Shown here one piece after another: positions 16,462 to 24,299 of a DNA stretch of 38,277 nt; the stretch's first letter is position 1; each line of letters begins with the position of its first letter. Position numbers and translations under genes: made by a program. The DNA is from Lachnospiraceae bacterium (GTDB lineage Bacteria > Bacillota > Clostridia > Lachnospirales > Lachnospiraceae): positions 1-38,277 of the forward strand of contig JAAUZH010000003.1 of assembly GCA_014804675.1 (NCBI GenBank). The letters are read 5' to 3'. Below the pieces are notes generated by a model that saw only the letters and a list, made by a program, of their open reading frames with translations, was not told where the DNA came from and made no database searches.

Positions 16462-17454
16462 TCAGCCCTCCTTTCCCATTTCTTTACGGAATGCCGTTTG
16501 AACAACCACAAACAGAACAGCAATTCCACAAGCGGTGCAAATATAATAAACAGGGCTTGTGACAGGTGTCCCAAAATAGGCATTTTTAAGTCCCATATAA
16601 ACCTGATAGAAAGGGTGCCAGCCGATCCATGTCATTTTTATGGAAGTATTTGCTGACAAAAATATGGGCGTTGCCACAAAAAGAGCAATTACCAAATAGG
16701 CAAGCGAAAACTGCTTGAAGTCATTTAACAGCATAGTGCATCCAAATCCCGTAAGCGCCATAATCAGTGATAAAATTGCGGTCTGCACCAATACGGCGGG
16801 CAAAATACGGATTGTACCGGAAAAGCCTACATTGAACAACGTCAATAGCGCCGCAAAAACTAAATCAGACAGTAGGAAAACAGCTAGTTTTGACAGAACA
16901 AATAAGCTCCTTTTAAGCGGCAGGACTGCATGGACACGGATAACCCCCATCTGCTTTTCTTTGAAAAGCACTGAAGCAATCCCCAAAAATCCAACGGCAA
17001 CAATTTCGATAAACAATAATTCGCAGGACATTTCTTTCCTCTGTTTTTGCTCTGTTGTATTTGTTCCTACTATCTGCGCAGCGTACTCATCACCGGAACG
17101 AAGAAGCGATAACGCATAGTCAGCCCTGTGATTATCAACCTTTTCGCTTCCGAAATACAAAATAATGTTTGGCGTACCGGAACTGGCGTCAATTCCGACA
17201 CCGTTTGTATCAGCGAAAAGAGCGTCATCCAGTTCTTCTAACGATGCCACCGGACGAATCAGTTCGGACGCTTCCTGCTGCGTCCCTTGCGGGTCATAGA
17301 GGTACACATTGTATAATTGCATATCCATAAAATTGATGTAGCCAAAGTTAATAAACAATGTATAAATAAGCAGTGAGCCAAAAGCAACAAAGATGAATTT
17401 TCCGGCTATCATCATCTGACAGTCTTTTTTGAACAGGGAGTAGAAATTTTTCAT
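16462..17454 (-). CDS. ABC-2-type permease, peptide-resistance module (first)
   Basis: 330 residues with one span near 18-40, an outside domain (about 45-145) and five spans from 150 to 322. FKEKQMGVIRVHAVLPLKRS (around 163-182) is the conserved cytoplasmic coupling segment. ATG 17454 overlaps the ATPase stop by one base (TGATG). It should pair with the next permease to form the membrane channel of the exporter. Confidence 0.82.
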   Translation of the reverse strand: MKNFYSLFKKDCQMMIAGKFIFVAFGSLLIYTLFINFGYINFMDMQLYNVYLYDPQGTQQEASELIRPVASLEELDDALFADTNGVGIDASSGTPNIILYFGSEKVDNHRADYALSLLRSGDEYAAQIVGTNTTEQKQRKEMSCELLFIEIVAVGFLGIASVLFKEKQMGVIRVHAVLPLKRSLFVLSKLAVFLLSDLVFAALLTLFNVGFSGTIRILPAVLVQTAILSLIMALTGFGCTMLLNDFKQFSLAYLVIALFVATPIFLSANTSIKMTWIGWHPFYQVYMGLKNAYFGTPVTSPVYYICTACGIAVLFVVVQTAFRKEMGKEG

Positions 17455-18302
17455 CAGGACAGCCCCCTTCCTGTATACTGGATAAACATATCCTCTAAGG
17501 TTGGTTCTTCTGAATGAATGCTGATGATTTCATCATGCGGGAAGGGAATGCCCGCTTCCAATTCCGGAATCTCAATTGTCTTTTTCTCCCGTCTGCCCTG
17601 ATACAGATAGGTTGTCACGACACGGTGGCTGCTGTTTTGCTCCTTCAGCCTTTTCGGAGTGTCAAGCGCAACAATATTTCCATTTGTAATGAAAGCCACC
17701 CTGTCACACAGCAGATCCGCATCCAGCATATTGTGAGTGGTTAAAAATACCGTTGTCCCTTTCCTGCGTTCTTCTTCTATAATCTTGCGGAACAAGACCG
17801 CACCCGTCGGATCAAGACCGCTGGTTGGTTCGTCTAAAAATAACAGTTTCGGATTGCTGATAAGCGCCCTTGCCATGCTTACACGCTGCCGCATACCTTT
17901 TGAGTAGGAAGAAACAGGCTTTTTAAGGAAATCGGTCTTAAACTCCAATTCTTCCAGAACTTCCCCAATATCCCGCAACTGTTCTGCCGGATAGAACGAA
18001 GAAAAATATTTGAGATTGTCAATAGCACTCAGATTTGCATATAAATAGGGAAATTCAAATAAAACACCTATCTTCTGAAAAAAATCCTGCGTGTGCGCTG
18101 TAGCAATATCCTGCCCAAACAGTGAGACTTTGCCTCCATGCCCCTTCAAAATTCCAGTGAGAATTTTCTGTGTTGTTGACTTGCCGGAACCATTCGGTCC
18201 TAAAAATCCAAAAATTTCACCATCCCCTACCGTAAAATTTAAGCCATGAAGAGCCTGCTTATCCTTTCCGTAAGAAAAAGTCAGATTTTTGACTTCAATC
18301 AT
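17454..18302 (-). CDS. ABC transporter ATP-binding protein, peptide-resistance module
   Basis: 282 residues. Walker A GPNGSGKST (35-43), signature SSYSKGMRQR (131-140), Walker B LLFLDEPTSGLDP (153-165) and an H-loop TTHNM are complete. It is of the CcmA/BcrA/LanF class with a roughly 70-residue C-terminal extension. It starts in an ATGA overlap with the 51-residue membrane peptide gene, indicating coupled synthesis. It likely powers export of antimicrobial peptides from the membrane; the substrate is not known. Confidence 0.9.
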   Translation of the reverse strand: MIEVKNLTFSYGKDKQALHGLNFTVGDGEIFGFLGPNGSGKSTTQKILTGILKGHGGKVSLFGQDIATAHTQDFFQKIGVLFEFPYLYANLSAIDNLKYFSSFYPAEQLRDIGEVLEELEFKTDFLKKPVSSYSKGMRQRVSMARALISNPKLLFLDEPTSGLDPTGAVLFRKIIEEERRKGTTVFLTTHNMLDADLLCDRVAFITNGNIVALDTPKRLKEQNSSHRVVTTYLYQGRREKKTIEIPELEAGIPFPHDEIISIHSEEPTLEDMFIQYTGRGLS

Positions 18303-18454
18303 TCATCATCCCCCCATTTTCCCCTCTGGCTGTTTTTCTTTTCCTGCTGGCGTTTGCCCCACCATTTCATAAATTTGATTTTAAAAGGAATGGAGATAAC
18401 CAATATTACTGCAATCACCAGCCACCAATACCATTCCAAACCTAATAATGTCAT
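18299..18454 (-). CDS. 51-residue membrane peptide leading the ABC operon
   Basis: ATG 18454 with AAAAGGAGGAG upstream. The sequence starts MTLLGLEWYWWLVIAVILVI, one hydrophobic helix, then a strongly basic tail with FKIKFMKWW and KKNSQRGKWG. The stop overlaps the ATPase start by 4 bp, so it is surely translated. It is the first gene after the regulated promoter. A single-span peptide with Trp/Tyr at the interface and a cationic cytoplasmic end suggests a small accessory subunit of the exporter or a kinase-transporter link. I do not recognise a named family. Confidence 0.82.
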   Translation of the reverse strand: MTLLGLEWYWWLVIAVILVISIPFKIKFMKWWGKRQQEKKNSQRGKWGDDE

Positions 18455-18474
18455 ATATGCTCCTCCTTTTTTCC

Positions 18475-18487
18475 GGGCTTTTCGCCC
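18475..18487 (-). repeat. hairpin just before the 51-residue peptide's ribosome site
   Basis: GGGC and GCCC enclose a five-base loop (minus strand GGGCGAAAAGCCC), a few bases upstream of the AAGGAGG. It is not a terminator, since no T-run follows. It may stabilise the mRNA 5' end. Confidence 0.35.
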
Positions 18488-18493
18488 TTTCGT

Positions 18494-18553
18494 ATTATGA
18501 ATTTAAGAAAATGAGGTGAAGTCGGTGTGAGATTGATGTGAAGTTGGTGTGAA
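18494..18553 (-). promoter_or_regulatory. regulated promoter with four 11-bp-phased TTCAC half-sites
   Basis: On the minus strand TTCAC begins at 18553, 18542 and 18520, and CTCAC at 18531. Exact 11-bp steps place the four half-sites on one face of the DNA, as two 22-bp-spaced direct repeats of TCACACCNACTTCAC. Downstream is CATAAT (18499-18494) as -10, with the last half-site over the -35 position. This is the usual arrangement for activation by an OmpR-family regulator, and the gene for one lies just upstream. Binding is inferred. Confidence 0.7.
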
Positions 18554-18567
18554 ATAAAAATGGTATC

Positions 18568-19644
18568 TTATTTAACTGTGGGTATGGAAAAATAGAACTG
18601 AACACCATCCACAAGATTTTTTACGCCATAACTTAATTCCTGCATAGATAAAATTTGTGCAACAATTGCAAGCCCCAATCCGGAGCCGCTGTACTTTGAG
18701 CGGTTATCCCGATAAAACTTTGTCCAAATCTTTTTCAGCTTTTCATTTGGAATCGTATCGCCCTGATTATATACAGAAAAATGTAATAGCCCATTTTCGT
18801 CTGAAAGGCATAGTCTTAAAATGCCTTCCGGTCTTACATTCTTTTTTGCATTGATAATGAGGTTGTTTAAGACCTGCTCCATCCGGGTCTTATCTGTATA
18901 AACATAAACTTTATAATCAGGAAGCTCATACTGCAATTCAAAATCAGCATCCGGCGTGTCGATCAGAAGCCGCCCGGCAACTGTTTCTAAAAGTTCGACA
19001 AAATCAAAGCGTTCGGAGGTAAGCTGCACAGCCCCGGTTTCCAATGCAGATAAATCCAGTAAAGCAGTAATCAGATGATTCATCCGCTCTGTTTCCGATA
19101 TGATTATTTCTGCATATTTTTGTTTTTTCAGTTCATCATCTTCATCCTGACAGCCCTCTGCATAGGCTCTGATAATCCCTAAAGGTGTTTTCATTTCATG
19201 GGATAAACTATCTACCAGTTCTTTACGCTCTGATAACAGCAGGCGTTCCTGCTCAACATCTTTTTCAAGCTGCTTATTTGCTGCCTCCAACTTCATAAGA
19301 GCATTTTGCAAATTTTCAGCCATAGCATTAAGATTTGTGGAAAGCCGCCCAAACTCATCATCTGTCATAACGTCACATGGAGAAGAAAAATCTAAATCAG
19401 CCATTCTTTTTGCCGCCTGTTCCAATTTAGCAATAGGTTTTGAGATAAAACAGCTCATCAGAAAATCAACGGCAAGAATCAACAGCACCACAAAAACAGT
19501 CCAAATAGAAAGTGAAATGTTTGACGAAAACGGTAGCTTGGTTGAAAGGATATAGGAAATAACAAGGACAGCGCCTATCACTTTAGACATTAAAAGTATT
19601 TTCTTCCTTATCGAATAAATGCTTAAATTATCGCTGTTTTTCAT
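18568..19644 (-). CDS. short-loop sensor histidine kinase
   Basis: 358 residues. Two membrane helices (about 17-35 and 45-67) are separated by only about ten residues, so there is no outside sensor domain; such kinases usually sense within the membrane or through a transporter. A HAMP domain (68-120) and coiled coil follow, then H-box SLSHEMKTPLG with H149, N-box NNLIINAKKN (N265) and G-box GSGLGLAI (320-327). The N-box is slightly altered (NAKKN for the usual NA-x-K-x-S/T). It overlaps the regulator gene by 4 bp. It should control the ABC operon just downstream. Confidence 0.9.
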   Translation of the reverse strand: MKNSDNLSIYSIRKKILLMSKVIGAVLVISYILSTKLPFSSNISLSIWTVFVVLLILAVDFLMSCFISKPIAKLEQAAKRMADLDFSSPCDVMTDDEFGRLSTNLNAMAENLQNALMKLEAANKQLEKDVEQERLLLSERKELVDSLSHEMKTPLGIIRAYAEGCQDEDDELKKQKYAEIIISETERMNHLITALLDLSALETGAVQLTSERFDFVELLETVAGRLLIDTPDADFELQYELPDYKVYVYTDKTRMEQVLNNLIINAKKNVRPEGILRLCLSDENGLLHFSVYNQGDTIPNEKLKKIWTKFYRDNRSKYSGSGLGLAIVAQILSMQELSYGVKNLVDGVQFYFSIPTVK

Positions 19645-20309
19645 ACTGTCACCTCTAATTTATATCCGGAACGGATAAGCGTTACTATATGCTTTCCTTC
19701 ACTTCCCAGCTTTTGCCGCAGTGTTTTGATATGGGTATCTACAGTACGGGTAGTCCCCTCAAAATCATAGCCCCAGATTCTATTTAGCAACTGTTCACGG
19801 GTAAAAATCTGTCCGGGATTCATCATAAAAAAATAAAGCAATTCGTATTCTTTGTGGGTAAGAGTGATTTCCTGTCCATCTAAAAATACTTTATGTGAGG
19901 ACGGCATAACAGAAATTTTTCCAATACTCAATGCATCTAACGGTTCCGAGGAAGAACGGCGGAGCAGGGCGTTCACTTTTGCCAACAGGACTTTAGGGCT
20001 GAAAGGTTTTGTTGTGTAATCATCTGCACCATATTCATAACCTTTTAGCTTGTCACTTTCTTCACTTTTGGCTGTCAGCATGATAATAGGCATATTACTC
20101 ATTTCCCGTGCCATTTTACAGACAGTGAAACCGTCAATGTGGGGCATCATGATATCCAATATCATTAAATCCATAGGATTGCTTTTCAATATCATCAAAG
20201 CATCTATACCGTCATCCGCAGTAAAGCAGGTATGTCCTCCCTTTTTCATATATTCGGCAATAATATCCTGCATATTCTTTTCATCTTCGACAATCAAAAT
20301 GTTCGCCAT
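19641..20309 (-). CDS. OmpR-family response regulator
   Basis: 222 residues, full length. The receiver domain has E8/D9 and phospho-acceptor D52 in LMILDIMMP. The winged-helix domain (about 125-220) includes LTHKEYELLYFFMMNPGQIF and TVDTHIKTLRQKLG. AAAGGA is upstream of ATG 20309. It is the first gene of the kinase pair. The likely target is the four-half-site promoter at 18494-18553. It resembles VanR/CprR-type regulators, but the exact orthology cannot be told by eye. Confidence 0.92.
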   Translation of the reverse strand: MANILIVEDEKNMQDIIAEYMKKGGHTCFTADDGIDALMILKSNPMDLMILDIMMPHIDGFTVCKMAREMSNMPIIMLTAKSEESDKLKGYEYGADDYTTKPFSPKVLLAKVNALLRRSSSEPLDALSIGKISVMPSSHKVFLDGQEITLTHKEYELLYFFMMNPGQIFTREQLLNRIWGYDFEGTTRTVDTHIKTLRQKLGSEGKHIVTLIRSGYKLEVTV

Positions 20310-20802
20310 GAAATCATTCCTTTCGATTACTGTTATGTTTACATCTTTTCTCTGTATCTTTTGTTATCAGTCATAAACTGCTGAATTTTATCATGCCAGA
20401 TATACGATTTTCTTCACATAGTATTTCTGCCTGTCTTTATGAAATGCCCCAACTTGCTGTTCCCCAAATTCATCTCTTCTTTTTATCCTTTTATTTCAAA
20501 AATAAAATTCTATATCAACAAGGAAGAAAAGTCCTGTTGTCGGCAGAACTTTTCAAATCTTTCTTCATTAAATATCTTTTTTGTTATACAATATATTTAC
20601 AGACTAATTCCCGTCGCTTTTATCATATAATTGATTATTAATTTCCATCTTGAATTAAAGCTTCAATCCCTTGTAAAGTCCTCTCTTTATTCATTGTTTT
20701 TTACCGCCTTTGTTTTTGTCAAAATAGTGTTTCCTTTTTATCATCTTAAGGCATTATATTGAGGTCGCAACCAACAATCAGCCTTCATTGCATCAATTAT
20801 TA
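20310..20802. other. AT-rich gap between toxin remnant and regulator gene
   Basis: No convincing gene in 493 bp. A minus-strand 18-codon frame (20638-20694, MNKERTLQGIEALIQDGN) has AAGGCGG upstream and may be the stub of a lost gene. A terminator-like hairpin is at 20527-20553. The regulator's promoter must be here, but no good -35/-10 pair was seen. Confidence 0.4.
20527..20553 (-). terminator. probable terminator of the toxin-antitoxin remnant
   Basis: AAAAGTCCTG (20527-20536) pairs with CAGAACTTTT (20544-20553) with one wobble over a 7-nt loop. On the minus strand the stem's 3' side is T-rich (CTTTTCTTCCTT). Confidence 0.5.
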
Positions 20803-20958
20803 CTACACCATATTTTCCCGATTCTGTCCATTGTAAAAAAACCTTCTAACTTCCATAATCAAATCATTCGGATTATCATCTATTACCACATAGTAAATAA
20901 TATAATTATCCACATAAAAAAGTGGCAAATATCTCAACCTGTATTTTTTACTGAGCAT
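20803..20958 (-). pseudogene. internally deleted RelE/ParE-type toxin
   Basis: 51 codons, beginning MLSKKYRLRYLPLFYVD and continuing IYYVVIDD, MEVRRFFYNGQNRENMV. The first part matches the N-terminus of plasmid-stabilisation (ParE/RelE) toxins and the last part their C-terminus, but the roughly 50-60 residues between are absent, while the frame is kept. Start and antitoxin stop overlap by 11 bp, as in an intact pair. It is probably non-toxic, since the core of the fold is lost. That a family member is normally about 100 residues is from general knowledge. Confidence 0.7.
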
Positions 20959-21208
20959 TTATCTTCCTCCGCAGATTTCCAAATACTTCCTCATGGCTCA
21001 TTGGGGCAGCGCCTTCTGCCGCAAGCCTATCTGCTTTATCCAATGCCGCTTCCACACCATCTGTCAGCTTTGAATACTCTTCAAGACTAAGTACCACCAT
21101 TGCTCCATATCCGTTTTTTGTTAAATATACCGGCTCACCCGCATTTACAATTCTCTCAATATCAGGAAACTTATTTCTTAAATCTGAAACAGGTCTAATC
21201 TGTAACAT
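20948..21208 (-). CDS. Phd/YefM-type antitoxin
   Basis: 86 residues from ATG 21208 (MLQIRPVSDL), nine bases after GGAG; an ATG two codons earlier is too close to it. The fold signature RPVSDLRNKFPDIERIVNAG, followed by EPVYLTKNGYGAMVVLSLEEY, is classic for Phd/YefM antitoxins, which bind DNA by the N-terminal half and the toxin by the C-terminal helix (here AALDKADRLAAEGAAP). It overlaps the toxin remnant. With a crippled toxin it would be an orphan or could act as an antidote to related toxins elsewhere. Confidence 0.87.
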   Translation of the reverse strand: MLQIRPVSDLRNKFPDIERIVNAGEPVYLTKNGYGAMVVLSLEEYSKLTDGVEAALDKADRLAAEGAAPMSHEEVFGNLRRKINAQ

Positions 21209-21636
21209 TTGCATTCACTCCTTATCAATATTTTATCTTAATTTTATCATTATCCATATTGTACTCTACTATTCTAAAAAAAACAACCACTGTTAAAAAT
21301 CTTTCTTCATTATCACTATGCATTATATAAAAATGTAGTTGAATTATTTTAAGACAAATGGCAGTTCCCCTTCCATGAAGAAAACTGCCAACTTGTAAAC
21401 TGATTTATTTAGCTGTAAACAATGTCATTTCAAAGCTCTTTCAAAAATGATGTAGTAATGGTGTAGTAAGCGCCTTGCCTCGATGTAAAACCATTGATTT
21501 TACCGGCTTTTCCAGAACATTTCAAAATACTGCCGTGGCAGCCGAAAAGTATTTCTATCATATCTTTTAAATCCATTCATAAGCCTTTAAATCTTGATAT
21601 TTCAATCTTTCTGCCACTTTTTTCATTTTTTTGTTT
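21209..21636. other. gap with hairpin and element-end sequence
   Basis: No gene. TGGCAGTT (21359-21366) and AACTGCCA (21383-21390) form an 8-bp stem over a 16-nt loop, terminator-like on the minus strand. From 21548 to 21610 the sequence is homologous to 15008-15065. The antitoxin promoter must lie near 21240-21270. Confidence 0.45.
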
Positions 21637-21905
21637 TTATCCTTTAGTAACCATTGTGATAATTAACCCGATTTTCTCCTGCCTATCAGATTCTTTGAAA
21701 TCAAAAATTTTCGCCATCTACTCCACTGCACAATCATAGCTGGCATGAGTATATACATTCAATGCACCCCCTACATCAGAATGTCCCATTACATACTGCA
21801 AGGTCTTAATGTCCATACCTGCCTTTGCCATATTGATGCAGAATGTCCGACGGAATACATGGGCATAATATGCGGCAACGGTTTCTCCGTATAAGTCTTA
21901 TAGAA
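21637..21905 (-). pseudogene. degenerate integrase 3' end (second copy)
   Basis: The minus strand reads YAHVFRRTFCINMAKAGMD, then IKTLQYVMGHSDVGGALNVY and THASYD, which is the C-terminal catalytic part of a tyrosine recombinase (HxxR, GHSD and the terminal Tyr). An in-frame TAG interrupts it after DCAVE, the sequence resumes MAKIFDFKESD and ends at 21637. The frame changes near 21865 (LPHI in one frame, HVFRR in the next), and the upstream 22048-21910 region (an open stretch starting MPTVYYIEVWGGNYKKLP) is unrelated or too decayed. Related to the remnant at 15123-15254. Confidence 0.82.
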
Positions 21906-22059
21906 TAAGTAAAACTACATGAATTACATTTCGCAAATCCTTTTTCGTACTTTTCTTGCAGTTCTTTAGGAAGTTTCTTATAATTCCCACCCCATACTTC
22001 AATATAATAGACTGTCGGCATCATAATCATATTCACATCAACCTCCACCTACCCGTCTC

Positions 22060-23283
22060 CTAAATCATCCAAACCGGCACAATATAATTATCCCTATCAA
22101 TCGCACCTAATCCCGGCTTCATACAAATAACCGCTCCCTTGGAACGAGGCGTAGACGACTTATCTAACAAATCAAATACTCTTATCAACTCGGTTCCCGG
22201 ATTGGAAGTCTTTTTAATCTCAATTGGGTTAAGCACACCGTCATGCTCAAGCACGATGTCAATTTCCTTGGCATCTTTATCCCGATAATAGTACAAATAC
22301 GGCTCCTTGCCACAATTTAAGTAAGTCTTCATAATCTCGGCAACCACATAGTTTTCCAAGATAGCACCATTCATCGCACCACTCTCCAAGGTTTCTGCAC
22401 TGCTCCACTTCGTTAGGTAACAAACCAAGCCAGTATCATAAAAATACAGCTTCGGTGTTTTTACAAGACGTTTTAACAGGTTATTGGAATAAGGGTGCAA
22501 ATAGAAAATAATTCCCAATGTCTCTAAAAGCCCCAGCCAATTCTTTGCCTGTGTCTGATTAATATCTGCGTCTCTTGCAATGTCTGCAACATTCAGCATC
22601 TGCCCGCATCTTGCTGCTACCGCAGTGATAAATCTAAAGAATTTCAACGAGTCAATGGCATCGGACAATTCCTTTACATCACGTTCAATATAGGTGGTTA
22701 AATAACTGCTATAGAAAATCTGACTATTACTGTTGGCACCACTTACAATTGCCGGCATAGAGCCTTTATAGATTCGCTCAAAAATATCTCTTGTATCTGC
22801 TTCTTCCCTGCCGTCTTTTCTTGCCAATAGAGCTTCCATGTCAATGGTAAAAGGTTCCATTGCTCCACCACAGATTTCTGCCTGTGACAAGGAGGTAAGC
22901 GAAAGCACTGCCACTCTTCCGGCCAGAGACTCCTGTACACCGCTCATCAATTTAAACACCTGTGAACCAGTTAGCCAAAATGCACCCGGCTCATGATTTT
23001 TATCCACATGCATTTTGATATAAGTGAAAAGCTCCGGTGCATACTGAACCTCATCAATCAACACAGGCGGCTTATGCAGCTGCAAAAATAATTCCGGATC
23101 AGTCTTGGCAATGTTTCGCTCATTCAAATCATCTAAAGTAACATATCCTCTTCCTGTGCCTTCCATTAACTTCTGAAGCATCGTGGTCTTTCCAACCTGT
23201 CTCGGACCAGTTACCAAAACAACCGGATATTCTTTTGTAACCTGATTTACTACATTTTCCAAATTTCTTGTTATATACTTCAT
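22060..23283 (-). CDS. DUF4143-type AAA ATPase
   Basis: 407 residues from ATG 23283 (MKYITRN), with AAGG eight bases upstream; a GTG ten codons earlier is less likely. Walker A GPRQVGKTT (26-34), Walker B VLIDE (74-78) and a sensor motif WLTGSQ are intact. The C-terminal DUF4143 part has YFYDTGLVCYL and a PD-(D/E)XK-like stretch (EIDIVLEHDG then IEIKK). These proteins are common accessory genes in gut Firmicutes and Bacteroidetes; their job is unclear (defence or mobile-DNA linked). It lies just outside the second integrase remnant. The upstream region has a repeated motif that may be its operator. Confidence 0.87.
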   Translation of the reverse strand: MKYITRNLENVVNQVTKEYPVVLVTGPRQVGKTTMLQKLMEGTGRGYVTLDDLNERNIAKTDPELFLQLHKPPVLIDEVQYAPELFTYIKMHVDKNHEPGAFWLTGSQVFKLMSGVQESLAGRVAVLSLTSLSQAEICGGAMEPFTIDMEALLARKDGREEADTRDIFERIYKGSMPAIVSGANSNSQIFYSSYLTTYIERDVKELSDAIDSLKFFRFITAVAARCGQMLNVADIARDADINQTQAKNWLGLLETLGIIFYLHPYSNNLLKRLVKTPKLYFYDTGLVCYLTKWSSAETLESGAMNGAILENYVVAEIMKTYLNCGKEPYLYYYRDKDAKEIDIVLEHDGVLNPIEIKKTSNPGTELIRVFDLLDKSSTPRSKGAVICMKPGLGAIDRDNYIVPVWMI

Positions 23284-23307
23284 ATCCCTAACCTTCTTCC
23301 GGCTATT

Positions 23308-23400
23308 ATTCACTACAATTAAATTTTAGCCGAATTCACAACAAAAAACAAGCATATTTCGGCTATAATATATTATGATTTAATTTTAGCCGAAACATGC
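23308..23400 (-). promoter_or_regulatory. repeated TTCGGCTAAAAT motif upstream of the DUF4143 ATPase gene
   Basis: TTCGGCTAAAAT reads on the minus strand at 23395-23384 and 23334-23323. An inverted copy (TTCGGCTATAAT, plus) is at 23357-23368 and a weaker one (TTCCGGCTATTA) at 23308-23319. Copies 23352-23369 and 23383-23400 form an 18-bp imperfect inverted repeat around 13 bp. TAAAAT or TATAAT in the motif can serve as -10. It looks like an autoregulated promoter with multiple operators. Confidence 0.55.
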
Positions 23401-23615
23401 ATCTTAAATACAGCTTTTTAATGGATTTCATAACACAAACTCTTCACTTTCCAGAGTTTATGTTATGAATGTTCAAAAACTTTCCAGTTCCATTATTTTT
23501 TTATAGTTTTACCAATTGGATGAAACAGTCGTATTTCATGAAATGAAAATAGCTCAACCCCAAATCACCCAATTCTAACTTGCATCATCATTGTATATAC
23601 AGATATGCGAAATAA

Positions 23616-24131
23616 TCAACCTAAGCTGTTACAAAATTTATCTTTCTCCTCTTCAATTTCCTGCAAGGCCTTCTGCGCCTTGGCATCCTTAGACAGCGCC
23701 CTTAAAATCCGGTTGATATCCTCCGGACAGAACATGCTGATGGCTTTTGACAAATCATCAATATTGTCCCGGTTCACTTTCAGACATCCTCCTCCTGACA
23801 GCGGAATCGTAATCACATTCTTTGGATTGCTCACGTCGCCTAAACTGATGGTATTACGTTCATCGTCACAAAAAAAGACAACACCTTTATATTCTATCAT
23901 TCCTGAATCATCTGCCAGATAAGAATAAGGAGCGCCTTTTTTCCCGGTAAGTCTGTCTTCAAATTTTGACATGGTCTCATATGGCTTTGCCGGTTCTTCT
24001 CCTGTTACTCTGGATGACAGGGTTTCATTCAGGCAGTTTTTAAACTCCTTCTTCCCCTCAGATTTTCCCCCATTCTGATAAACTGTCTCACTTCTATTTT
24101 GTGCTACATATGAAATTCCTGAAAGCCTCAT
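23616..24131 (-). CDS. hypothetical protein, 171 residues
   Basis: GGAGG eight bases before ATG 24131 gives a clear start (MRLSGISYVAQNRSE). The N-terminal 65 residues are polar and likely disordered; residues 70-125 are beta-rich (YSYLADDSGMIEYKGVVFFC); and the last 40 form a charged helix (SKDAKAQKALQEIEEEKDKF). There is no signal peptide or membrane segment. I do not recognise the family. It stands alone between the ATPase gene and the bce operon terminator, with a strong hairpin just upstream of its ribosome site. Confidence 0.75.
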   Translation of the reverse strand: MRLSGISYVAQNRSETVYQNGGKSEGKKEFKNCLNETLSSRVTGEEPAKPYETMSKFEDRLTGKKGAPYSYLADDSGMIEYKGVVFFCDDERNTISLGDVSNPKNVITIPLSGGGCLKVNRDNIDDLSKAISMFCPEDINRILRALSKDAKAQKALQEIEEEKDKFCNSLG

Positions 24132-24154
24132 GCTTTATTCCTCCGATTTTTCCA

Positions 24155-24193
24155 GTAACCCTTTAGCCCTCCCGAATCGGGCTAAACGGTTAC
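24155..24193. repeat. strong hairpin upstream of the 171-residue gene
   Basis: 24155-24169 pairs with 24179-24193 (GTAACC...GGTTAC outer, TTTAGCCC...GGGCTAAA inner) in 14 of 15 positions with a 9-nt loop. On the plus strand ATTTTT follows; on the minus strand it sits about ten bases ahead of the ribosome site. It may be a backup terminator or an mRNA leader structure. Confidence 0.6.
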
Positions 24194-24203
24194 ATTTTTC
24201 TAA

Positions 24204-24257
24204 AACAAAAAAGACATTTAAAATCCATGTAATCACTCCATTGATTTTAAATGTCTT
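24204..24257 (-). terminator. terminator of the bceAB operon
   Basis: A perfect 15-bp stem (24211-24225 with 24243-24257) over a 17-nt loop, followed on the minus strand by TTTTTTG. It lies 43 bp after the permease stop. Confidence 0.85.
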
Positions 24258-24299
24258 CCTGACATATTTGTTATCGGCGCCAAGAAGAAAAAAGTTTAG

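Noticed and set aside
20638..20694. 18-codon frame MNKERTLQGIEALIQDGN
   Set aside because: A ribosome-site-like AAGGCGG precedes it, but it is too short and isolated to call a gene.
21806..22048. 80-codon frame beginning MEVDVNMIMMPTVYYIEVW
   Set aside because: Its second half is an out-of-frame reading of the integrase remnant, and the start has no ribosome site; treated as debris.
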